This document shows, piece by piece, positions 16,933 to 27,867 of a DNA stretch of 64,000 nt (position 1 is its first letter; each line of letters opens with the position of its first letter). The stretch is from the NCBI GenBank assembly GCA_001898385.1, contig MKTT01000058.1, positions 95,000-158,999 of the forward strand, given 5' to 3'. The position numbers and the translations under genes were made by a program. This DNA is from Planctomycetales bacterium 71-10. GTDB taxonomy: Bacteria > Planctomycetota > Planctomycetia > Isosphaerales > Isosphaeraceae. The notes beneath the pieces are model-generated. The model searched no databases. It saw nothing but the letters and a program-made list of their open reading frames with translations, and was not told the DNA's origin.

Positions 16933-18819
16933 TCACTTCAACGATAACGAGAGCCCGGCGTCCTTGGCCACGGTGAACTGGAGCGTCTGGCTCCCCTCGA
17001 CGACCCAGGGGGTCGGGGCGGCCGAGGTCAGGTCGGCCCGGATCGCGGCGGCCGGCGACTGCCGCTTCGAGCCGAACGCCGCGCGGGCGCTGGCCGGCAG
17101 GTTGGGCAGGGCGACCCCGTTGACGGCCAGGCCACGGTCGGGTGTCTGGACGTGCAGGAAGACCTCGGTCCGCTTGGGCCCGGTCTGGGCCTTCAGCGAC
17201 GCCAGGATCCCGTCCAGGTCGCGCGGCTCGTTCAGGATCGGGTCGTTCTTGAACCGACGCCGGGAGCTGCCGGCCAGGTCGCAGACGACGGCCTCATGCT
17301 CGCCCTCCGGGAAGTCGTCGGGGATCTGGATCGAAGCCTCGACGACCTGCCGCTCCCCCTTGTACGGCTTGAGCGTCACGAACGCCTTGAGGGCCTGGCC
17401 GGGCTCGACCGTGACCGACTGGAGCCGCACCGACTCGATCGCCGCCGCCCGCCGGCCGTCCTCGATCTCCACGTCGCAGTCGATCGACGCGATCCGGACC
17501 GGGGCCATCGGGTTCTTGACCAGGATCGACACCATCGACGCCAGCGGGCCGAAGAGGGCCGAGGCCCCGCCGGGGCCCGTGTAGCGGGGGCCGCTGAACG
17601 AGTCCTGGAGCGTGATCGTGCCGCGGTCCTGGAGGTTCACGTCGGCCTTGATCCGGGCCGTCAGCTCGTCGGGCAGGTTCCCCTCGGTGTCGATCGCGCT
17701 GGTGAGGACCGACATCACGAACGACGAGATGAGCGACGGCTCGCGGACCATCTGGACCTTGTAAGTCCGGGCGTCGGAATACTTGCCCGTCTTCACGCGG
17801 ACGGTCATCGGCATCATGTCGGGCTTGGCCCCGATCCGGCCGGCGACGCCCGTGCTGACGTCGGCGTCGACCACGCCCACCACCTTCAAGGGCGATCCCA
17901 TCTTCATGCTGACGCTGGCGCGGGGATAGACCGTGTGGATGTAGCCGGTCATCATCGGGAACTGGCAGTTCCCCAGGCTGAACATCGGGTGGCCGAAGCC
18001 GTAGACGCGATCCCCCTCGACGTGCGTCACCGTGCCGATGCCGGAGAGGTCGAAGTCCCCCATCACCATCGCGATGCTCAACGGCGAGCCGGGCTCGAAC
18101 GGCTTATCCCCCTCGCACTTCACGATCTCGTCGGCCGCGCGACCGCCCGACATCGGGGCCATCCCCAGCGGCCGGAGGCCCTCGTCGAGCATCGCCAGCG
18201 CCCGCGGGCTGAAGCCGGAGGCCGCCAGCGGCGTCGCGATCGGGACCATCCCCGCCCCGCCCCCGGAGACCCGCAGCGGCATCGCCGAGCGGCCCGGCTC
18301 GCCCTCGTCGGCCGCCGCGCCGGCGTCGATCAGGTACGAGACCGACGCGTGGATCGGGGCCGCCCGGTCGCGGGCCTCGGCGGCCAGCTTGCGGTCGCTG
18401 GCCCGGACGTACTGCACCATCTGCTGGAACGGGGTCACGCCCGCGATGGGATCCTTGGCGAACTCCCACGCGAACGCCACCGCCCCGACGAGCTTGCCGT
18501 CGATGTAGATCGGGCTGCCGCTCATCCCCTGGATGATGCCGGCGTGCTCCAGGTTGCACCCGGTCAGGCGGCAGAGGACCATGTCGCGCCCGGGGCTCAC
18601 GTCGCGCATGACGCCCAGCACCTCGGCGCCGAACTCCTCCAGCTTCGTCCCCACCATCACCGTCCGGCCCACGCCCTTCATCCCGGGCTTGAGGTCCTTG
18701 ACATCCCAGTACAGGGAGGCGTCGGGCTCGTCCGCCCTCGCGGCCCCGCAGACCAGCGCCGCGAGCGCCAGCCCCATCCCCAGCACGATTCCACCTCGAC
18801 GGACCGTCATGGATCGCAT
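16933..18819 (-). CDS. SpoIVB-type S55 peptidase domain protein, exported
   Basis: 628 residues with a signal peptide (about residues 1-29, ending AARADEP). The N-terminal domain has the S55 pattern: LKPGMKGVGRTVMVGTKLEEF, then VEVLGV-type strands, then IIQGMSGSPIYIDGKLVGAV with the candidate catalytic Ser in GMSGSP (residues 98-103). A second conserved block, VYGFGHPMFSLG, gives a candidate His277. In Bacillus SpoIVB the His (236) precedes the Ser (378), whereas here the Ser block comes first. The C-terminal 300 residues are beta-rich and unassigned. In sporulating Firmicutes the family cleaves a regulator of sigma-K processing, but planctomycetes do not form such spores, so the target here is unknown. 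It is the first gene of a four-gene operon behind the promoter at 19040-19068. Confidence 0.85.
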   Translation of the reverse strand: MRSMTVRRGGIVLGMGLALAALVCGAARADEPDASLYWDVKDLKPGMKGVGRTVMVGTKLEEFGAEVLGVMRDVSPGRDMVLCRLTGCNLEHAGIIQGMSGSPIYIDGKLVGAVAFAWEFAKDPIAGVTPFQQMVQYVRASDRKLAAEARDRAAPIHASVSYLIDAGAAADEGEPGRSAMPLRVSGGGAGMVPIATPLAASGFSPRALAMLDEGLRPLGMAPMSGGRAADEIVKCEGDKPFEPGSPLSIAMVMGDFDLSGIGTVTHVEGDRVYGFGHPMFSLGNCQFPMMTGYIHTVYPRASVSMKMGSPLKVVGVVDADVSTGVAGRIGAKPDMMPMTVRVKTGKYSDARTYKVQMVREPSLISSFVMSVLTSAIDTEGNLPDELTARIKADVNLQDRGTITLQDSFSGPRYTGPGGASALFGPLASMVSILVKNPMAPVRIASIDCDVEIEDGRRAAAIESVRLQSVTVEPGQALKAFVTLKPYKGERQVVEASIQIPDDFPEGEHEAVVCDLAGSSRRRFKNDPILNEPRDLDGILASLKAQTGPKRTEVFLHVQTPDRGLAVNGVALPNLPASARAAFGSKRQSPAAAIRADLTSAAPTPWVVEGSQTLQFTVAKDAGLSLSLK

Positions 18820-19039
18820 GGCGCGGTTCTCCCTGGGTTAGAGGGGCGGCCGAATGGTCGCATGGACCGGGATCGAGCAAGGAGAGGAGAGGCCCGGAGA
18901 TGCGCGCAGGCCGATGCGTTCTGGGATCGGAGAAGGGACGCAACGGCCGCAGACGAGGCCCTCGACGGTCGACGTCGAGGCCGGCGCTCATCATCCCGAG
19001 AGCCTGGTAGGTTGCTCCATCCTGGATTCTCTATGAGGA

Positions 19040-19068
19040 ACTGTACAACGCTTACACCATCGAGTCAA
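19040..19068 (-). promoter_or_regulatory. Sigma70-like promoter for the S55 peptidase operon
   Basis: On the minus strand TTGACT (19068-19063) is separated by exactly 17 bases from TACAGT (19045-19040). This is a near-consensus housekeeping promoter in an otherwise GC-rich sequence. It points at the gene starting at 18819 and would give a leader of about 210 bases. Confidence 0.65.
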
Positions 19069-19180
19069 CGAATACTCCGCCGTTCCTTCCATCGGAATTC
19101 CCGATCGACCCGCGGGGCGACGTGCGTGGCCGGGACGCCACAACCTCGGGATGGTATCGGCCGAGGGAGCCTCGAACGTC

Positions 19181-19208
19181 TTGCGTTTTGTTGAATCAAG
19201 GTTAAACT
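19181..19208 (+). promoter_or_regulatory. Possible promoter for the DUF1501 gene
   Basis: TTGCGT (19181-19186), a 16-base spacer and TAAACT (19203-19208), in a local AT-rich patch about 58 bases before the ATG. It matches the consensus only partly. The position and strand fit the DUF1501 gene. Confidence 0.4.
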
Positions 19209-19266
19209 CCGCGGATGAGGGCCGCATCATGATGGGACGCACGGCGACGGCGAAGGGGCCACACCC

Positions 19267-20646
19267 ATGTTGAACCTCTCGGGATCGGCGGGCTTTGCGG
19301 GGGTCGGGATGACGCGGCGGACCCTGCTGCGGGCGGGGACGCTGGGGCTGTCGGGCCTGACGCTGGCCGACCTCCTGCGGGCCCGCTCCCACGGGGGCGT
19401 GACCCGGCGCGGGGCCGACGACCCCTCGGTCATCCTGGTCTGGCTGGACGGCGGCCCGCCCCAGCATGAGACCTACGACCCCAAGCCCGACGCCGCCGCC
19501 GAGGTCCGCGGGCCGATCGGCTCGATCCCAACCGCCGTCCCCGGCGTGCGGATCTCGGAGCTGCTCCCCCGCCACGCCGCGATCCTGGACAAGGCCGCCC
19601 TGCTGCGCTCCGTCCACCACGACAACGACGACCACTTCACCGCCGCCCACTGGATGCTAACCGGCTACGGCGGGCCGAACGGCATCAACACGACCCCGAT
19701 CAATCCGTCCTTCGGGTCCATCATCAGCCGGGTCAAGGGGACCAAACGGCCGGGGATGCCGCCGTACGTCGGGCTGCCGAACACCCACTCCGTCGGCCTG
19801 CCCATCGGCTACCACGGCGCGGCCTATCTGGGGCGGTCGTTCGACCCGTTCAACGCCGACGGCGACCCCAACAACGACGCCTACCGCGCCACGAACCTCG
19901 AACTCCCGCCGGGCGTCGACCCCGGCCGGCTGGGCTCGCGCAAGGACCTGCTCGAGCGGTTCGACGCGGCCCGCGCGGGGATCGAGCGGGCGAACCTGGG
20001 CGGGGAGCTGGACCGCTTCCAGTCGGCGGCCCTGGAGATGATCTCCGGCCCCGAGGCCCGCGCCGCGTTCGACCTCTCGCGCGAGCCGGCGGGGCTCCGC
20101 GACCGCTACGGCCGCCACACCTGGGGCCAGAGCGCCCTGCTGGCGCGCCGGCTCGTCGAGGCCGGCGTCCGGTTCGTCACCCTGACCTTCGGCGGCTGGG
20201 ACTGGCACGCCAGCATCGAGAAGGGGATGCACAACGTCCTGCCCGTCCTCGACGCGGCGGTCGCCACGCTGATCCAGGACCTCGACCAGCGCGGGCTGCT
20301 GGAGTCGACGATCGTGATGGTCATGGGCGAGTTCGGCCGGACCCCGCGCCTGAACAACGGCCTGCCGCAAGACCCGATCCCGGGCCGCGACCACAACGGC
20401 CGGGTGATGAGCGTGCTGATGGCCGGCGGCGGCTTCCCCGGCGGCCAGGTCATCGGCTCGTCCGACCCCCGCGGCGGCTCCCCGGCCGACCGCCCCGTCC
20501 GCCCCCAGGACATCATCGCCACGATCTACGACCGTCTCGGCATCGACCTGGAGACGACCTTCCAGGACAAGACCGGCCGGCCGATCACCGTCGGCTCGAC
20601 CGGCCTCGTCATCCCCGAGCTGTCCGGGAACGTCTCGACGGCCTGA
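19267..20646 (+). CDS. DUF1501 domain-containing protein, Tat-exported
   Basis: 459 residues. The N-terminus has a twin-arginine signal (MTRRTLLRAGTLGLSGLTLADLL, Arg17-Arg18), so it is expected to be exported folded. The body has DUF1501 (sulfatase/alkaline-phosphatase-like) features: VILVWLDGGPPQHETYDPKP near the start, SVHHDNDDHFTAAHWMLTG in the middle, and the metal-site-like block VMGEFGRTPRLN followed by GRDHNGRVMSVLMAGGG. C-terminal PVRPQDIIATIYDRLGID is also typical. In planctomycetes these genes are often paired with DUF1549/DUF1553 cytochrome-like proteins, but no such partner is adjacent here. The ATG is preceded by AAGGGG. Enzymatic function is not established for the family. It converges with the HigA-like gene, leaving 24 bases between stops. 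Confidence 0.92.
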   Translation: MLNLSGSAGFAGVGMTRRTLLRAGTLGLSGLTLADLLRARSHGGVTRRGADDPSVILVWLDGGPPQHETYDPKPDAAAEVRGPIGSIPTAVPGVRISELLPRHAAILDKAALLRSVHHDNDDHFTAAHWMLTGYGGPNGINTTPINPSFGSIISRVKGTKRPGMPPYVGLPNTHSVGLPIGYHGAAYLGRSFDPFNADGDPNNDAYRATNLELPPGVDPGRLGSRKDLLERFDAARAGIERANLGGELDRFQSAALEMISGPEARAAFDLSREPAGLRDRYGRHTWGQSALLARRLVEAGVRFVTLTFGGWDWHASIEKGMHNVLPVLDAAVATLIQDLDQRGLLESTIVMVMGEFGRTPRLNNGLPQDPIPGRDHNGRVMSVLMAGGGFPGGQVIGSSDPRGGSPADRPVRPQDIIATIYDRLGIDLETTFQDKTGRPITVGSTGLVIPELSGNVSTA

Positions 20647-20670
20647 CGACGGCCCCCGGGATTCGCCTCG

Positions 20671-21129
20671 TCAGAGCGAAAGGAACGCAGCCGGCTCCAG
20701 CTTGAAGCGTTCGCCCAGCTTCTTCGCCTGCTCGACGGTGGGCTTCCGGGTCCCCTGGCAGATCGCCGAGAGGGTGCTCTGGGCGATGCCGGCCTGCCTG
20801 GCCAGCTCACCCTGGCTCAGCCGGTTTTGATCCAGGAGTTCCTTGAGGAGGTCGGAAGGGGCGACCTGCGCCGGGGGATAGTGCTCATCCTCGTAAGCCC
20901 CCACGATATCCGTCAGGACGTCGAGATAGGCCGCTTCCCCCTCGTCGAGGTCACGGGCGATCAAATCGTGAAGGACCACGGTCGCCTGATCCAGATGTTC
21001 CTCATCCCGGATGGGCACGAGGGGGAAACGACGGACGAGCTCGAAGTAGGTGTCGGGCACTTGGGGGCCGGCTTTCTGCTTCGAAGAAGTATAGGCCGCC
21101 GTACTCGGTCGGGCCCACGGCGGTCTCAC
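20671..21129 (-). CDS. HigA-like helix-turn-helix antitoxin/regulator (orphan)
   Basis: About 152 residues from a GTG whose start overlaps the stop of the upstream membrane-protein gene (GTGA). A shorter GTG start at 21060 would give 129 residues. The conserved HigA N-terminal region is clear (DTYFELVRRFPLVPIRDEEH, then EAAYLDVLTDIVGAYEDEHYP). It is followed by an XRE-type HTH: LSQGELARQAGIAQSTLSAICQGTRKPT. The family normally represses its own operon and neutralises a HigB mRNA interferase encoded next to it. No HigB/RelE-like gene is visible on either side, so this copy may act as a stand-alone regulator. The domain call is firm; the start and role are not. Confidence 0.8.
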   Translation of the reverse strand: MRPPWARPSTAAYTSSKQKAGPQVPDTYFELVRRFPLVPIRDEEHLDQATVVLHDLIARDLDEGEAAYLDVLTDIVGAYEDEHYPPAQVAPSDLLKELLDQNRLSQGELARQAGIAQSTLSAICQGTRKPTVEQAKKLGERFKLEPAAFLSL

Positions 21130-21593
21130 CCCCCCGCCGCCGGCGGGTCGTCGGCCTCGGCCTGCTCGCGGCGGACGGCCTCGGCGACGCTGCGCATGTG
21201 GCGTCGGAGTTCGTCGACGTGGTCGCGGACCAGCTCGCGACGCCGGTCGCGGGCGTACCGCCAGGTGGCGACCGAGTCCCAGAAGGCGACGCCCAGCGTC
21301 ACGACGATGAGCCCCAGGACGCCCATCCACAGAGCGACGAAGCCGAGGTTCCCGCGGGCCCCGACGCGCGGCTCGACGCGGGAGCCCAGGACGACCAGGG
21401 CGGAAAGCGTCCCCAGGATCGCCACGCCGAGCCAACGCCGCACGGCCTGGCGACGGTAGAAGACGCGGTCGACGTCCGGGAGTTCGCCGCGGGCCCGGTG
21501 TTCGTACCACTGCCGCAGGCCGAGGAACAGGGCGATCAGCGCGACGCCGATCCCCATCCCCCGGATCGCCGACTGCAATTCGGTCCCGGCCAT
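21126..21593 (-). CDS. Small two- or three-helix membrane protein
   Basis: 155 residues, not recognised as a named family. Hydrophobic segments lie near residues 12-27, 54-70 and 86-106. A charged cytoplasmic tail follows (residues about 115-155, rich in Arg/Glu, predicted helical: RRELVRDHVDELRRHMRSVAEAVRREQ). It sits 16 bases after the Ser/Thr kinase gene and overlaps the HigA-like gene by 4 bases, so the three genes are probably one transcript. The coiled-coil-like tail could mediate oligomerisation. No function can be assigned. Confidence 0.7.
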   Translation of the reverse strand: MAGTELQSAIRGMGIGVALIALFLGLRQWYEHRARGELPDVDRVFYRRQAVRRWLGVAILGTLSALVVLGSRVEPRVGARGNLGFVALWMGVLGLIVVTLGVAFWDSVATWRYARDRRRELVRDHVDELRRHMRSVAEAVRREQAEADDPPAAGG

Positions 21594-21609
21594 GCGGCGA
21601 TCCCCATCA

Positions 21610-23019
<1,410 letters not shown>

Positions 23020-23415
23020 GACGGGCGATGAGGTCACCGAATGGGGACCTGGTTTCATAAATCCAAGCAACCTATTTTTGTATCGGGCGAAGGACGCGGC
23101 GAGAGGCGGGCGTCTCATACGCGGGTATTCGTCGAAAGCGCCCCGGCCTGGCCGACACGGGGTCCGACGCAGCGGAGGCGATTCGCGCCGAAGGGGCCGA
23201 ACGATGTATGGCTAAAGCAGATGCTGCTTTGCGTCTACGGCCGGCGCGAATGCTCCACCGATCCATTCTATTCCTAGTTCGGCAAGGTTTCCAGGCCGCT
23301 GGAGGAATCCGGCGGAATTCGCCGCCGGGATCGGGGAAAGTTGACGTGGCCGCGGCGCGATCGCGACACGATCACGGTTGAGGACCGGACGAGGCCGGGG
23401 CCGGGGAGGTTCGCG
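23020..23415. other. Divergent intergenic region with a small palindrome
   Basis: 396 bases between the kinase and the ECF sigma gene. The segment 23041-23090 is AT-richer than its surroundings. A 17-base hairpin (aaagcag atg ctgcttt, 23214-23230) could be an operator or weak terminator. TTGACG at 23341-23346 has no matching -10. No gene seen. Confidence 0.45.
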
Positions 23416-24798
23416 ATGGCGAGATCGACGGGGCCGGCGGCCGGGACGCTGGCGACCTTGCTGGCCGACGGCGCGCTCGGAAGCCTGGGAGACCGCGAGT
23501 TGCTCGACCGCTTCGCCGCGACGCGCGACGGCGCGGCGGAGGACGCCTTCGCCGTCCTCGTCGCCCGCCACGGCCCGATGGTCCTGGGCGTCTGCCGGCG
23601 GGTGCTGCGCGACGAGCACGAGGCTCAGGACGCCGCGCAGGCGGTCTTCCTGGTCCTCGCCCGCCGCGCCGGGGCGGTCAGGCGTCGCGATTCAGCCGCC
23701 GGGTGGCTCTACCGCGTCGCCCGGCGCACCGCGACCCGGGCCCGCCTCGCCGCGGTCCGCCGCCGCGAGGTCGCCTGGGCCGCGGTGCCCGAGGCCGTCG
23801 CCGAGGCCGACGCGCTGGAGCACGCCGAGGCGCGCGACGGCCTCTATCGGGAGCTGGACCGGCTCCCGGGCCGCTATCGCGCCGCGATCGTCCTCTGCCA
23901 CCTGGAGGGCCTGACCTGCGAGGAGGCCGCTCGACGGCTCCGCTGCGCGAAGCGGACCGTGGAGACGAGGCTCCACCGCGGCCGGGCCCGGCTCCGCGAG
24001 CGGCTGCTCCGGCGCGGCATGGCCCCGTCGGCGTTGCTGGCCGCGGCGTCCGCCGACGCCGGGGCCGTCGCGCCCGCCTCCTGGTGCCGGGCCGCGTCCC
24101 GGGCCTCGCTCGCGTTCGTCCACGCCCCCTCGACCGCCGCGACCCTCGCCCCGGCGGCCGTCCACCTGGCGCAAGGAGCCTTGAAGACCATGTCGATCCG
24201 ACGATCCGCGACCACCCTGGCCACCCTTTTCCTGACCGGCAGCCTCTCCCTGGGGACCCTGTGGGCCCGCAACGGGGCGCAGGAGGCGTCGAAGCCCCCG
24301 GCCTCGAAACCGGCCCCCGCCGCGAAGAAGTCCGAGCCCGCCGAGCTTTCGCACGACGACGGCAAGCCCGCCGGACGCCGCAGCATCGCCGGCGGCGGCC
24401 ATGCCGTGAAGTTCGACGCCCCCGACGACTCGTCCACGCTCGTCAAGGTGAAGGTCCACGGTGCCCGCTACGGCGCGCCGAGGCCGCCCCGCGAGGACTT
24501 CGTCGTCTACCTCTGCGACGAGAAGTTCCAGAAGCTCGCCGAGTTCCCGTTCCGCTACGAGAAGTTCGAACGGGGCGAGCCGAAATGGGTCACGCTCGAC
24601 CTCAAGCCGACCAAGCTCCCGAAGACGTTCTACCTGGGCGTCGACTTCGACCCCACGCAGACCAAGGGCGTCTACGTCAGCCACGACGCCAAGGGCTCCG
24701 GCTCCGGCCGATCCGTCGTCGGCCTCCCGGGCGAGGAGCCCCAACCCTTCGACAAGGGCGACTGGCTCATCCGCGCCGTCGTCAAGCCAGGAGACTGA
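23416..24798 (+). CDS. ECF sigma factor with C-terminal transmembrane/extracytoplasmic extension
   Basis: Start at ATG 23416, preceded by GGGGAGG; 460 residues. Region 2 is at about residues 28-95 (ELLDRFAATRDGAAEDAFAV, then DEHEAQDAAQAVFLVLARRA). Region 4 is at about 130-195 (LDRLPGRYRAAIVLCHLEG, then CEEAARRLRCAKRTVETRLH). After an Ala-rich linker there is a transmembrane helix at about 266-284 (TTLATLFLTGSLSLGTLWA). A Lys/Ala/Pro-rich spacer and a beta-rich domain of about 130 residues follow, expected outside the cytoplasm (EDFVVYLCDEKFQKLAEFPF). This planctomycete ECF group carries its sensory part fused instead of using a separate anti-sigma factor, and none is encoded nearby. An internal Met259 begins a signal-like sequence but is continuous in frame. 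Confidence 0.9.
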   Translation: MARSTGPAAGTLATLLADGALGSLGDRELLDRFAATRDGAAEDAFAVLVARHGPMVLGVCRRVLRDEHEAQDAAQAVFLVLARRAGAVRRRDSAAGWLYRVARRTATRARLAAVRRREVAWAAVPEAVAEADALEHAEARDGLYRELDRLPGRYRAAIVLCHLEGLTCEEAARRLRCAKRTVETRLHRGRARLRERLLRRGMAPSALLAAASADAGAVAPASWCRAASRASLAFVHAPSTAATLAPAAVHLAQGALKTMSIRRSATTLATLFLTGSLSLGTLWARNGAQEASKPPASKPAPAAKKSEPAELSHDDGKPAGRRSIAGGGHAVKFDAPDDSSTLVKVKVHGARYGAPRPPREDFVVYLCDEKFQKLAEFPFRYEKFERGEPKWVTLDLKPTKLPKTFYLGVDFDPTQTKGVYVSHDAKGSGSGRSVVGLPGEEPQPFDKGDWLIRAVVKPGD

Positions 24799-24842
24799 CG
24801 ACGCAGCTCAACGACCGATCCGTCCCAGACATCGGGGCGAGC

Positions 24843-25000
24843 ATGAATCCTCCCTTCTCCCCTCTTGGTACTCCGTCGGAAACATCGGAAAAGCGTGATG
24901 ACGAGCATCCTTCTCCCACTAGAGGAGAAGGGAGGGCCCATGCTTGCATTTCCATGTTTTCGACGGAGCACCACGAAGGGAGAAGGATGCTTGTCATCAC
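24843..25000. repeat. Intergenic palindromic repeat, relative of the 15838-16028 element
   Basis: Positions 24895-24917 and 24978-25000 are 23-base terminal inverted repeats with one mismatch (gtgatgacgagcatccttct.. and its complement). Another partial arm (atgaatcctcccttctccc, from 24843) precedes them, so the locus looks like a nested or rearranged set of about three units. Short internal hairpins occur (cttctcc..ggagaag). It shares gggagaaggatgcttgtc with the copy inside the propeller gene. Confidence 0.75.
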
Positions 25001-25379
25001 CCTCGTCTCATGATTTTGACGAGCCACCCCAAGGCGCGGAGGAATTCCAGAATCCGGCCGGATTTGTGAAATCCGATCTCGTTGACGCCGGATGATATCT
25101 TGCGGATGACCGTTCCTTGACAACCCGCCGGGCCTCGGAAGAAAGAAACCGGATCAAGGCCCTCACTCCTTCGACCTTCACACGCATGCGTGTCGACCAT
25201 CCTCCGCACGACTGCCGCCCGGCCGAAAGGGTCGAGTTCCGGCCTATCATGAAAACGACGATCGGACCCAAAATTTTATAATCGCAATCCTTTAACCATA
25301 AACAACTTACAACCACACAAAAGGAAGCTGACTTCCCGCGAACGGAGCCAATTCCGCGGCGATCGCGAGAGGGGGGGAA
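25001..25379. other. Gene-free region with an AT-rich island
   Basis: It lies between the repeat element and the Dps gene terminator. Positions 25252-25322 are strikingly AT-rich for this genome. They contain TATAAT on the plus strand within attttataatcg (no good -35) and, on the minus strand, TTGTTT followed after 17-18 bases by ATTATA/TTATAA. No open frame with coding character is present. Confidence 0.5.
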
Positions 25380-25404
25380 GAAGCCTCCCGGCGGGGGAGG
25401 CTTC
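25380..25404 (-). terminator. Terminator hairpin downstream of the Dps-like gene
   Basis: A 10-bp stem (gaagcctccc at 25380-25389, gggaggcttc at 25395-25404) with a 5-base loop, 32 bases beyond the stop codon of the minus-strand Dps-like gene. It is followed in that direction by a C/T-rich run. Confidence 0.65.
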
Positions 25405-25436
25405 CGGAGACATCACCCCTGGATTGACCGATCCGT

Positions 25437-26048
25437 TCAGTCACGGCCGAGGGGCGTGTCCACGAGGTGCTCGACGAGGAACCAGACCTGGGCCTCGCCG
25501 GTGCGGACGATGTCGGACACCAGGAGGTCGTTGGTGCCGTCGTCACCCTGATCGGCGGCCTTGCGGGCGGCGTCGCGGGCGTCGATGAGGATCATCTCGT
25601 GGGCTTCGAGCAGCCGCGAGATCATCGAGGGGACCTCCTCGCAGCCGTCGGGCGGGCGCGGGATGCGGGTCAGTTCGGCGACGTGGCGCGGGTCGCCGAC
25701 GGCCAGGCCGCCGAGCGCCTGGATCCGCTCCGCGACCTCGTCGATCAGCTTGAGCTGCTCCTCGGCGTGCTTATCCAGCAACAGGTGCAGTTGGTAGAAG
25801 GTGTGCCCGCGCATCAGCCAGTGGTGCTTCTTATACAGGGCGTACAGGATCTGGGTGTCCGCCAGCACCTGGTTCAACCGCTGGCAGGAATACATCCGGG
25901 CGTCCCGGGACAGCCCGATCGGGAACTGCCGGACCGTCCCGAACTCCTGGATCTCCGCCTTCTTGACATGGATCCAGGGCTGGCTGTGCTCGACTTCGGG
26001 CTTGTTCTCCGCCTGGATGTTCTTGCCCTTCTGCGTCGCGACTGCCAT
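25437..26048 (-). CDS. Dps-like ferritin (DNA starvation/iron storage protein)
   Basis: 203 residues with the start supported by GAGAGG 6-7 bases upstream. The four-helix ferritin-like core carries the Dps ferroxidase pattern: YKKHHWLMRGHTFYQLHLLL (His and Trp of the first helix), then DKHAEEQLKLIDEVAERI (Asp and Glu ligands), and a later HEMILIDARDAARKAADQ. An N-terminal extension of about 40 residues with several Lys/Arg could bind DNA, as in some Dps proteins. Family role: oxidising Fe(II) with peroxide, storing iron and shielding DNA under stress. It is monocistronic, with a hairpin terminator behind it. No Fur- or OxyR-type site could be identified upstream. Confidence 0.87.
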   Translation of the reverse strand: MAVATQKGKNIQAENKPEVEHSQPWIHVKKAEIQEFGTVRQFPIGLSRDARMYSCQRLNQVLADTQILYALYKKHHWLMRGHTFYQLHLLLDKHAEEQLKLIDEVAERIQALGGLAVGDPRHVAELTRIPRPPDGCEEVPSMISRLLEAHEMILIDARDAARKAADQGDDGTNDLLVSDIVRTGEAQVWFLVEHLVDTPLGRD

Positions 26049-26239
26049 GATCGTCCTCTCTTGATCCCATCGATGGGTGGCGTGAAAGAGTCGGCCTCAG
26101 ACGTCGGCTCCGTATCGATCCTCTTCTTGCAGCATCGCCCATGCCGAGCCGGCGGCGGGCCTCGTTTGACGCGTCATGAGGAATCGCGAAACCTCCGTCC
26201 CACCCCCTTGGGGCGGGCAGAGTTTCCCGCGCCCGGCGG

Positions 26240-27703
<1,464 letters not shown>

Positions 27704-27867
27704 GATTCACCTCGGTCGTAGATCGTCGGCCGCCGGGCGGGCCGACGCTTTGGTATTGTATTCGCAGGGGTAGCCCGCGGGCCAGCGGACCGGGACGGCC
27801 GCAGCCGCGATCGACGCCGATCGCGACGGCCTCGGACCCGCGGCGGACGCAGCATCGGGACCTCGCC

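Larger units (their letters stand above)
18820..19266. other. Divergent intergenic region with promoters for both sides
   Basis: 447 bases between the S55 operon (leftward) and the DUF1501 gene (rightward). It is less GC-rich than its surroundings around 19020-19080 and 19180-19210, where the two promoter-like sites lie. I see no gene in it. Confidence 0.6.

Noticed and set aside
24190..24798. Separate gene starting at Met259 of the sigma factor frame, with a signal-peptide-like start
   Set aside because: The frame is continuous with the sigma domains, and this linker-transmembrane arrangement is usual for planctomycete ECF sigma factors. No ribosome-binding site precedes 24190.
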